In this document: one piece after another, positions 6,556 to 13,588 of the stretch
Position numbering within the stretch: position 1 is the stretch's first letter
Layout: the number at the start of each line of letters is the position of its first letter
Origin: DATESZ01 sp035283845
Lineage (GTDB): Bacteria; Desulfobacterota; Syntrophia; Syntrophales; JACQWR01
Direction of reading: 5' to 3'
Assembly (NCBI GenBank): GCA_035283845.1
Contig: DATESZ010000152.1
Location: forward strand, 1-15,862
Length of the DNA stretch: 15,862 bases
Notes under the pieces: generated by a model
Seen by the model: the letters and a program-made list of their open reading frames with translations, nothing else
Databases searched by the model: none
What the model was told of the DNA's origin: nothing
Translations under genes and position numbers: made by a program

Positions 6556-7307
6556 AGATCTGCGCTATCTTTACCAAAGAACTTCGTTCCTATTTTGTTT
6601 CACCCACCTTCTATGTCGTCCTCACGACCTTTTTCGTTCTCTCGAATTATTTTTTTTATACAGACCTTATTTTTTATCATTGGATGAACATAAAAGGAAA
6701 CAGCAATCCCATTGAGGGACTGTACGTTTACTTCTTCAACGATTTAAGGTTTACCTTAATGCTCTTCATGCCGCTTATTACGATGAAACTATTTGCCGAG
6801 GAGAAAAAGCTGGGTACCTTTGAACTCATTGCCACCTATCCGGTAAGAGACGGAGAAATTTTGGCTGGGAAATATCTTTCCTGCATGGCGGTCTTTATCT
6901 TGATGATGGCCGTGACCTTTCTCGGCTTCCTTCTCCTGTTTTTTTGGTGGGGTTTTTTCGGGCTGCAAGCCCTGTTAGCCGGTTATTTTGGCATTTTTTT
7001 GCTCGGTTGTTCCCTCATCTCCTGCGGGATATTCATCTCATCCATAACCGAAAATCAGGCGGCAGCCGCTATGGGAACCCTGGGAATCTTCGTTTTTTTC
7101 TGGTTTTTGACCTGGAATGAGATGATAGCCAGTGAAGCGTTCCTTAATGTCCTGATCCGATTTTCCCTGTTCGATCGGACTGAATATTTTTTTAAGGGAG
7201 TCATTGATAGTAAGGACGTGATATTTTTTACGCTCTTTATCTTTTTCTTCCTGATGATGACCATGCTTTCCTTGAAGGCCAGATCCACATGGGTAAGTCA
7301 AAAATGA
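6552..7307 (+). CDS. ABC-2 type permease, GldF-like
   Basis: A 251-residue integral inner-membrane protein. About six membrane segments are visible, at roughly residues 15-33, 63-80, 112-140, 144-168, 176-193 and 219-240. Between the first two segments is a hydrophilic part, and the second is followed by KLFAEEKKLGTFELIATYPV, the conserved cytoplasmic coupling segment of ABC-2 permeases of the GldF/NosY type. The start ATG at 6552 overlaps the ATPase stop as ATGA, and the stop overlaps the next start in the same way. The tight coupling suggests fixed stoichiometry of one complex. Gliding motility itself is not implied: this gene set occurs in many non-gliding bacteria. Confidence 0.88.
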   Translation: MKICAIFTKELRSYFVSPTFYVVLTTFFVLSNYFFYTDLIFYHWMNIKGNSNPIEGLYVYFFNDLRFTLMLFMPLITMKLFAEEKKLGTFELIATYPVRDGEILAGKYLSCMAVFILMMAVTFLGFLLLFFWWGFFGLQALLAGYFGIFLLGCSLISCGIFISSITENQAAAAMGTLGIFVFFWFLTWNEMIASEAFLNVLIRFSLFDRTEYFFKGVIDSKDVIFFTLFIFFFLMMTMLSLKARSTWVSQK

Positions 7308-8683
7308 AACGATCTCCCCGAACTTTTTTTAGACGACCGACAGGAGCCTGGGGCGGGCTGATCCTGACGGGTGTTCTGGTCTTAGGTATCGCGATCTTTT
7401 TAGAAATTATCTCTTTTAAGCACGATTTCAGATTCGATCTCACACCGGGCAAGTCCTACTCGCTTTCGGATCAGACCATTAATATTCTGAAACGGATAGA
7501 CAAGGATATTCAATTTACCGTGTTCTATCGGCAAGGTGAGAGGAAGCAGTTTGATGAATTTTTCAGGAGGTTATCACTTCACAGTCCTCATGTCAGGTAC
7601 AGACTGTTCGATCTGGATCGTAATCCCGGCCAGGCCAGATTACACGGGATCGCCACTTATGGACAGACCCTGGTTGAATGGGAAGATAAAAAGGAGATCC
7701 TCAGTAATTCCTCAGAAGGAAGTGTCGTCAACCTGCTCATAAAGGCTATCAGGCGAGGGGAAAGAGAGATTTATTTTACTGGGGGGCATGGTGAGAACAG
7801 CCCTGAGAAAGAGTATCAATCCCTGAGTGATGTCTTGAATGTGGAAGGCTGGCAAGTCAGGGTTATCGACCTGGCGGGAAAGGAAGCCGTCCCGGCAGGA
7901 GATTCCGTTCTGGTAGTTGGCGGGCCGAAGAAGGACTTCAGCGATGAGGAGCTCCAGAAAGCGGCTCAATATCTTGACGGGGGCGGAAAGATTATCATGT
8001 TGATTGAGCCTTTCGTTGACCTTCCCAAGATAAAAGCGTTTTTAGAAAAATTTCGGATTGTTTTAGGAGACGGCGTCATCGTGGATCACGAAAGCAAGCT
8101 AAGGAGTGGCGACTATCTTGCGCCTTTCATTCCCAACTTTGCCAATAGCCCTATAACGAATCTATTTAAGTCCCCGGCCATTTTCCCCACCGCCCGTCCC
8201 CTGGAGATCAGAGGGGAAGTCATGGGGAAAGGGGGAGGGGACTTTGTCTCCTACCTGGCCAAGAGTTACGCCACGAGTTGGATCAGGAAGGGAGAGGGAA
8301 ATGGCAAAAATGAAAGGACCGATTTTGAAGAAGGGGTTGACCAAAAGGGACCGGTCCCGGTAGCCATAATCGCCAGCCTATCCAATGGAAAAACCAACAA
8401 GGCCGGAACGCTGGGGGCGGTGGCCTGTTTTGGGGACTCCGATTTTGTTAACAATGAATTTATCGAGATGCTGGTCAATAAGGACCTTTTTATGAATACG
8501 GTGAACTGGTTGGGGATGGATAGGGAGCTGATTTCCATTCGTCCCACTAAATTCGAATTTCCTTATTACTATCTAACAAAAAAACAAGGGCAATGGGCCT
8601 TTTGGTTCATCGTCGTGATCATACCAGTCATCCCCCTAACGATAGGCCTGGGTATATTCCTCTATAGGAAATGGCGCGGTTAG
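7304..8683 (+). CDS. GldG-like ABC transporter auxiliary protein
   Basis: A 459-residue membrane-anchored protein of the ABC_transp_aux/GldG kind. A positively charged N-terminus is followed by a membrane segment (about residues 13-33), then FRFDLTPGKSYSLSDQT, the family's opening block, and a large soluble domain expected on the periplasmic side. It contains YFTGGHGENSPEKEYQSL and a GGKIIMLIEPF strand. A second membrane segment lies at about 433-453, with the short C-terminal tail YRKWRG. The start is set at ATG 7304, giving an ATGA overlap with the permease stop as at the previous junction; ATG 7289 would add five residues. A Gly/Asn/Glu/Lys-rich stretch around residues 329-345 looks like a loop insertion. 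It probably forms part of the periplasmic portion of the complex. Confidence 0.85.
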   Translation: MKRSPRTFFRRPTGAWGGLILTGVLVLGIAIFLEIISFKHDFRFDLTPGKSYSLSDQTINILKRIDKDIQFTVFYRQGERKQFDEFFRRLSLHSPHVRYRLFDLDRNPGQARLHGIATYGQTLVEWEDKKEILSNSSEGSVVNLLIKAIRRGEREIYFTGGHGENSPEKEYQSLSDVLNVEGWQVRVIDLAGKEAVPAGDSVLVVGGPKKDFSDEELQKAAQYLDGGGKIIMLIEPFVDLPKIKAFLEKFRIVLGDGVIVDHESKLRSGDYLAPFIPNFANSPITNLFKSPAIFPTARPLEIRGEVMGKGGGDFVSYLAKSYATSWIRKGEGNGKNERTDFEEGVDQKGPVPVAIIASLSNGKTNKAGTLGAVACFGDSDFVNNEFIEMLVNKDLFMNTVNWLGMDRELISIRPTKFEFPYYYLTKKQGQWAFWFIVVIIPVIPLTIGLGIFLYRKWRG

Positions 8684-8686
8684 GAC

Positions 8687-9223
8687 ATGGTTTCAAGTAG
8701 AAATAGAACCAACTTTATTTTGATCTTCATCCTGGCATCCTTGGGGTTGTACCTCTATTTTTATGAGAGGGAGGGCGCCAGAGGGGTCCCGGAAACCCGG
8801 AGGATTGAGAGGATATTCGATTTCAAAGCAGAGGATATCCAGGAAATTATGCTCCGCTGGAAAGGCAAGGCGATCTTTTTCAAAAAAGAGAAGGGTCAAT
8901 GGATGATCAAGGAACCAATGAAAACCCCTGCGGATAATGAAAAGATAAACTATATATTATCCTTTTTTGATTACGGGATAGTCGACGCTATAGACGCCAA
9001 TCCCTCAGACTATGATCAATATGGGCTGGTTCAGCCCGAAATCGAGTGGGGCATCAAGGGGAAAGGTGAGACTGCCTTCCGGATTCTTTTGATAGGAAAT
9101 AATAATCCGAATAATACCAGTTGCTATGCCAGAGTCAAAGGGGAATCGCGAGTCTTGATTATTGGGGGCGCTTATAAGTCCGGACTGCAAAAAGAGGCGC
9201 CTTATTTCCGCTTGCAACAATAA
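8687..9223 (+). CDS. Short DUF4340-type membrane-anchored protein
   Basis: A 178-residue protein with one N-terminal membrane segment (about residues 9-25) followed by a soluble domain expected outside the membrane. The core has the DUF4340 look: a strand LRWKGKAIFFKKEKGQWMI, then EPMKTPADNEKINYIL, then SDYDQYGL-x-x-P, and a small-residue strand near the end. The family's proteins are often two domains long and exceed 300 residues; this one stops after about one unit. It starts at ATG 8687, three bases after the gldG-like stop, so it belongs to the same operon. DUF4340 proteins regularly follow GldG-like genes, and their role is not known. The function here is therefore described only as accessory to the ABC system. 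Confidence 0.75.
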   Translation: MVSSRNRTNFILIFILASLGLYLYFYEREGARGVPETRRIERIFDFKAEDIQEIMLRWKGKAIFFKKEKGQWMIKEPMKTPADNEKINYILSFFDYGIVDAIDANPSDYDQYGLVQPEIEWGIKGKGETAFRILLIGNNNPNNTSCYARVKGESRVLIIGGAYKSGLQKEAPYFRLQQ

Positions 9224-9283
9224 TGCATTTGTTGATTCAAATGGCCAGTATTAGACCTTTATAATATACAAGGAGGGGTAATT

Positions 9284-10759
9284 ATGGCTTACCGTAATTT
9301 AAAAGAATTTGTTGATAAGTTAGAAGAAGCTGGCGACCTCAAAAAAATCAAGGTAGAAGTGGATTGGAGAGATGAAATATCAGGAGTAGGGAAAGAGGCT
9401 GTAACCAAAAATTCGCCCGCACTTTTATTTGAAAACATTAAGGATTATAAAAAAACGCCGGGGAAGAAGGTTGCATTAAACCTGCTTGCCAGCTTTCAGA
9501 GAATGTCTTTGGCTTTTGGGCTTGATAAGGATACTGCACCCAAGAATTTGTTAAATGTATATAGGGAAAGGATTAAAAATCCTATAAAGCCCATGCTTGT
9601 CTCCAAGGGTCCATGCAAGGAAATAATAAAAAAAGGAAAAGACGTAAATATATTTGATTTTCCAATAACAAAGATAAATCCTAATGATGGCGGCAGATAT
9701 TCAGTATGGCAGTGTTGTATTACCAAGGACCCGGAATCGGGATGGACTAATGTTGGAATGTATAATTCCATGCTATATGAGAAAAACGCTATAAGCGTAT
9801 CCCCTGTTCGCACTCAGCATATGGCTATGCATGCAAGAAGATACCAAGCCATTAATAAACCGATGCCCTACGCAATAGCTATCGGGTGCGAGCCTTTAAC
9901 CATGATGGTTGGATGCGCGCCATTTAAGCCAGGAGTTAATGAGCTTGATATGGCTGGCGCATTAAGGGGCGAGCCTGTGGAGATGGTAAAGTGTGAGACT
10001 ATAGATTTAGAGGTTCCGGCAAATTCAGAGATAGTAATAGAGGGAACTGTAAACCTTGATCCGAATACCTATAGAGAAGAAGGACCATTTGGAAGATATA
10101 CAGGACATTATACATCTTTATACAAAAAGAATATGGCGCCAGTGCTGAAAATAAGCTGTATATCTTACAAGAATGATCCTTTGTACTGGACAATTCCAGG
10201 AGTGCCGGGACCTAATCTATCTCCATCAGATTCGGAATATTCGTGCCAGTTACAGATGTGCGCTATTCTCTGGAATCATCTTGAGGCGTCAGGAATAGAG
10301 GGGATAACCGGAGTGTGGACAGATACTGATACATTCTGGACAAATGTCTTTGTATCTATTAATAAAACACATTACGGGCATGCAAAACAGATTGCTGCTC
10401 AGATCTGGGGCAGTCAGGAATTTTCCATGATGGGTAAATTTGTCGTTGTGGTTGATTCAGACGTGGATATCTTTAATCTTAAAAAGATTAATGCCGCCAT
10501 TGCACACAGAACAAGGGGAACAAGAGATATTACCATATATCCCAATACTTTGGGTTCTCCTCTTGATCCAAGCAATGAGCCGGGGTTTGTTCACCGCGCC
10601 GATATAGGAAGCTGGGACAGGGTCCTTATTGACGCCACCTGGCCATTTGAATGGGAACCAAGAGAGGAATGGGGAGGGCTTAAATATCCGCCCAAGGCTC
10701 TTACATCTCCTGAGGTATTGGAAAAGGTAAGAAACAGGTGGAAAAGATATGGTTTATAA
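9284..10759 (+). CDS. UbiD-family decarboxylase/carboxylase homologue with altered active site
   Basis: A 491-residue protein of normal UbiD length. UbiD enzymes use prenylated FMN, made by UbiX, to add or remove CO2 on aromatic or unsaturated acids. Matching to A. niger Fdc1, the metal/cofactor ligands are present: Asn156 (Fdc1 N168), His179 (H191) and Glu220 (E233), and the hallmark EEGPFGRYTGHY (265-276) contains Glu266 (E282). However, the Arg normally found five residues after the Asn (Fdc1 R173, in N-x-G-x-Y-R) is Asn161, and no Glu stands four or five residues before Glu266. AAGGAGGGG lies before the ATG. The gene is A/T-richer than its neighbours: hand counts give 20/60 G+C at 9301-9360 and 18/60 at 9601-9660, versus 30/60 and 35/60 at 11401-11460 and 11521-11580. 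No ubiX is in the window. Confidence 0.88.
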   Translation: MAYRNLKEFVDKLEEAGDLKKIKVEVDWRDEISGVGKEAVTKNSPALLFENIKDYKKTPGKKVALNLLASFQRMSLAFGLDKDTAPKNLLNVYRERIKNPIKPMLVSKGPCKEIIKKGKDVNIFDFPITKINPNDGGRYSVWQCCITKDPESGWTNVGMYNSMLYEKNAISVSPVRTQHMAMHARRYQAINKPMPYAIAIGCEPLTMMVGCAPFKPGVNELDMAGALRGEPVEMVKCETIDLEVPANSEIVIEGTVNLDPNTYREEGPFGRYTGHYTSLYKKNMAPVLKISCISYKNDPLYWTIPGVPGPNLSPSDSEYSCQLQMCAILWNHLEASGIEGITGVWTDTDTFWTNVFVSINKTHYGHAKQIAAQIWGSQEFSMMGKFVVVVDSDVDIFNLKKINAAIAHRTRGTRDITIYPNTLGSPLDPSNEPGFVHRADIGSWDRVLIDATWPFEWEPREEWGGLKYPPKALTSPEVLEKVRNRWKRYGL

Positions 10760-10808
10760 CCCCCCACCCCTCCCTCCCACGTCGAGGGGGAGGGATTCAG
10801 GGAGGGGG
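10760..10808. repeat. G/C-rich palindromic intergenic element
   Basis: Directly after the UbiD stop, a C-run rich top strand (cccctccctccc, 10767-10778) is followed by acgtcga and then gggggaggg...gggaggggg (10786-10808). TCCCTCCC at 10771-10778 pairs with GGGAGGGA at 10788-10795, and the outer CCCC with a later GGGG run. No T-run follows, so an intrinsic terminator is doubtful. It resembles the C-rich/G-rich REP-like palindromes found between genes in many deltaproteobacteria, and could attenuate or stabilise the transcript. Confidence 0.5.
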
Positions 10809-10833
10809 ACAATTTCATATAAAGGAGGAAAAA

Positions 10834-12420
10834 ATGAAAAAGAATTTTAGTTTTGCATTGGGAAGTTTTTTTGTCTTGGTATTGGTATTATTCTGGGCAA
10901 CCAATGCCCAATCTACCTTGACCTTCAAAGCAGGTGAGACGGGGGAAATGAGCTTTGGAGGGTACCTGGAGAACCTCTCGGCATTGAGGGTAGGACAGGA
11001 GGAAAACGGCAAGAATGCCGCCTTCCGAAATGTCATTACCCCGGAGTTTCTTTACACCTTCAATAAAGACGCCAAGCTCTTTGCATCGGGAAGGTTTGTA
11101 AAGGAGACGGGCTATGAAATGGAGGACGATATAAGGGCAAAACTGGGATTGGCTCCTTTAGATGACACCGCCTATGACGAGACGGATTTTAAACCCTATG
11201 AGCTATACCTTGATTTGAACCTGTCCAAGCGCTTGAATCTAAGAACGGGAAAACAGTTCATCATCTGGGGAGAAACGGATGTCTTTACCCTTTTAGATGT
11301 GATCAGCCCCTCGGATTCAAGCTGGATCCCTCCGGCAATTATGGCCCTTGAAGAGACCAGAATCCCCCAGTATGCCGCCCGATTAACCTATGGAGTGACG
11401 CCCACTACCAGTCTGGAGTTTGTCTTCGTCCCCATGATTGATGAAGTGAATAACCGGGTGAACAAGTCGGCTCCCACCGGAGGCCGATGGGCGCCCTACC
11501 CGGAAGATCGAAACAAGACGCCCAATGATCCGGCGCACGCAACCAAGCTCTACCCCGCCATGATGGGAGATTTTACCAAAGCCGGCTATAACCCGCCCGC
11601 CGGTGACAAGCAGACAGCCCCCAATGTAGTGCGTATGGTGCCGGATGGCGACCTGAATGAATCCCGTGTCGGCGTGAGGCTCACCCAAGTGGTAGGCAAT
11701 GTCACCTTTACCCTTGCCGACTTCTATACTCACAACTACTCGCCGGTGGTCCAATTCGAGGGGGTGAGCAAGGTGACAAAACGTGAACTGGTAGAGGTAA
11801 ATGGAGTTCCCACATATAAGGACAACAACTACTTCACACCCAATTTCAGTGTCCGGTATCTAAGACAGAACATCCTCGGGGGATCATTCAGTTGGTTCGA
11901 GGAAAAGTTCTTCAAGGGAGTAATTAAGGGTGAGTTTGCCTACTATCACGCCAAGCCTTACAATACCTATGATCCCAGCGAGAGGAGTGCGGTAGAAAGA
12001 AAGGATACCATCAGTTATGTCCTGGGAGTTGAAAAGTCAGTCTTCGTCCCCTGGCTCAATCCATGGGATCCAAACCGTACCATGTTAGTCTCTCTCCAGA
12101 TGTTCCAGGATGTGATCCTGGATCACAACGATTATATCCGCTTCATAAACACCGCTACCCCCATCGACAAGTACACCACCAGATTCACCCTGCTGATGAG
12201 TACAGGCTTCCTGCATGATACCTGGGTGCCATCGCTTACCATGGCCTATGACCCTAAAGGGATGGGGGCGATCGTGCCCTCAGTCATCTGGAATCCACCT
12301 TGGTCTGAGAGTTACTTTGTGGAACTTAAGTATGCAAACTACTTTGGGGATCAGTATGAGTGGCTGGGGGCGTTCAGTGAGAAAGACTCTGTGTTCCTGA
12401 GGTTGAGGTATATGTTTTAG
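10834..12420 (+). CDS. DUF1302-like outer-membrane protein
   Basis: A 528-residue exported protein. A signal peptide is clear: MKK, a hydrophobic run FALGSFFVLVLVLFW and a likely cleavage near residues 24-27 (ATNAQS). The mature part is rich in alternating strands and ends in RLRYMF; a C-terminal Phe is the usual assembly signal of outer-membrane beta-barrels. The segment RTGKQFIIWGETDVFTLLDV (about 146-165), followed by SPSD, is the DUF1302 hallmark. The family is often found beside DUF1329, YCF48-like and MMPL transporter genes in operons tied to hydrophobic substrates. The ATG at 10834 has AAAGGAGG directly upstream; a longer in-frame opening at 10738 would encode the palindromic repeat and is rejected. 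The role as a barrel for a hydrophobic compound is inferred from family and neighbours. Confidence 0.82.
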   Translation: MKKNFSFALGSFFVLVLVLFWATNAQSTLTFKAGETGEMSFGGYLENLSALRVGQEENGKNAAFRNVITPEFLYTFNKDAKLFASGRFVKETGYEMEDDIRAKLGLAPLDDTAYDETDFKPYELYLDLNLSKRLNLRTGKQFIIWGETDVFTLLDVISPSDSSWIPPAIMALEETRIPQYAARLTYGVTPTTSLEFVFVPMIDEVNNRVNKSAPTGGRWAPYPEDRNKTPNDPAHATKLYPAMMGDFTKAGYNPPAGDKQTAPNVVRMVPDGDLNESRVGVRLTQVVGNVTFTLADFYTHNYSPVVQFEGVSKVTKRELVEVNGVPTYKDNNYFTPNFSVRYLRQNILGGSFSWFEEKFFKGVIKGEFAYYHAKPYNTYDPSERSAVERKDTISYVLGVEKSVFVPWLNPWDPNRTMLVSLQMFQDVILDHNDYIRFINTATPIDKYTTRFTLLMSTGFLHDTWVPSLTMAYDPKGMGAIVPSVIWNPPWSESYFVELKYANYFGDQYEWLGAFSEKDSVFLRLRYMF

Positions 12421-12591
12421 GCAGAGCGGGAAAGAGAGAGTATTGATCTTATCGATAGATGCTGTGCCGAAGGGAAGGAACTCGTTGCCGACTTATCGGT
12501 TGACTAACGTTATGGGCAATTATCTCTCTAAATCAGCGGATAAGAATCTACAGTTTGTTTTTAAATATATCTGATACTTGGAAAAAGGGGG
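12421..12591 (+). other. Intergenic stretch between the DUF1302 and YCF48 genes
   Basis: No gene is visible. It holds a short hairpin CCGActtaTCGG (12488-12499), an 8-bp palindrome TAACGTTA (12505-12512 region) and a TTGACT at 12500-12505 with TATCTC 15 bases later, which is a poor promoter match. The genes on either side point the same way and may still be one transcript. Confidence 0.3.
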
Positions 12592-12603
12592 TTGATTCGG
12601 GGG

Positions 12604-13584
12604 ATGAAAAAAATAATTACTTTCGTTTTAATTGCTTCCTGTTTTTTTTCTTATCAGGCTAAAGCGGGAGAACGAGATCCTTCCTATTTTGATGATTTTT
12701 ATGATGTGGCTATCGTTGATGATCGTCTTATTTGGATTGCCGGTTCTCAGGGCACTGTTTTACACTCCAGCGACGGAGGGGAAAGTTGGGCGGTTCAAAA
12801 AGGGGGCACCGACAATTCCCTCAGTGGTGTATGGGCGATGGATGCAAATCGCCTTTGGATTGTGGGCACTTATGGAACGCTGCTCCGTACCGTAGATGGA
12901 GGAAGAAAGTGGGAGAGGATCGAAGCCCCTACGAAAGATCATCTCTTTGCCATTCAGTTTAAGGATCCCCAAAGAGGGTGGATTGTAGGTGAAAAAAGCA
13001 TCATTCTTAGCACTGAGGATGGAGGGGGGAGATGGGAGGACCATTCCCTCGGAAAGGATTTTCAATTTTACGGGATGAGCTTTCTTGACTTGCAAAATGG
13101 CTATGCAGCGGGAGAATTCGGCAACATTTTTCATACCAGTGATGGAGGGAAAACCTGGAAACAGCAGGTAAGTGGAATTGAACAGGCATTACTTGCGGAA
13201 AATTCTCAATGCCTGTTCGATATCTTTTTCAGGGATAAAGATCATGGATATGCCGTCGGTTTGGATGGGGGGATGTTAAATACTGATAATGGAGGAAAGA
13301 GCTGGAAATATACAAGGGAAGTAGGGGGTAAAAATCATTTATTACACATGGCCTTAGAAGGTCAAAATATGTGGATGGTGGGCCTGAGAGGAACTCTTGT
13401 TCATAAAGAACTGAACAGCAACCGGTGGAATCGGATAGATCTGGGGGTCAAGCAGCCGCTCAACGCCATTGCCATGGGCAAAAAACTGGGTATTATCGTG
13501 GGTTCTAATGGCACTGTCGTCAGAACACAAGATGGAGGTGTTCACTGGGAAATATTGCAACCGGGCGAAAGGAGAGCGAAATAA
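12604..13584 (+). CDS. Exported YCF48/BNR-type seven-blade beta-propeller protein
   Basis: A 326-residue exported protein built almost wholly of Asp-box repeats. The boxes SSDGGESW (55-62), TVDGGRKW (96-103), TEDGGGRW (137-144) and TSDGGKTW (178-185) are spaced exactly 41 residues apart; TDNGGKSW (227-234), a decayed one ending in NSNRW (271-275) and TQDGGVHW (308-315) follow. That gives seven blades, as in HCF136/YCF48-like propellers. The N-terminus MKKIITFVLIASCFFSYQAKAG is a signal peptide: AKA at 19-21 suggests signal peptidase I, but IASC at 10-13 also fits a lipobox, so lipidation at Cys13 is possible. Either way it acts outside the inner membrane. ATG 12604 is preferred over the in-frame TTG at 12592. 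The stop lies four bases before the RND gene start, implying a partner of the pump. Confidence 0.85.
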   Translation: MKKIITFVLIASCFFSYQAKAGERDPSYFDDFYDVAIVDDRLIWIAGSQGTVLHSSDGGESWAVQKGGTDNSLSGVWAMDANRLWIVGTYGTLLRTVDGGRKWERIEAPTKDHLFAIQFKDPQRGWIVGEKSIILSTEDGGGRWEDHSLGKDFQFYGMSFLDLQNGYAAGEFGNIFHTSDGGKTWKQQVSGIEQALLAENSQCLFDIFFRDKDHGYAVGLDGGMLNTDNGGKSWKYTREVGGKNHLLHMALEGQNMWMVGLRGTLVHKELNSNRWNRIDLGVKQPLNAIAMGKKLGIIVGSNGTVVRTQDGGVHWEILQPGERRAK

Positions 13585-13588
13585 AGCC

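Noticed and set aside
9232..9265. Possible promoter before the UbiD gene (TTGATT at 9232 and TATAAT at 9260)
   Set aside because: The TATAAT is perfect but the spacing is 22 bases and a start would fall on the ribosome-binding site; the region is simply A/T-rich.
10738..10833. N-terminal extension of the DUF1302-like protein starting at 10738
   Set aside because: The extra 32 residues translate the end of the UbiD gene and the palindrome (PHPSLPRRGGG), whereas ATG 10834 has an ideal ribosome-binding site and starts a normal signal peptide.
12480..12530. Integron attC-like sequence around TAACGTTATGGGC
   Set aside because: The GTTRRRY core is not matched, there is no paired R''/L'' arm and no integrase gene or cassette structure nearby.
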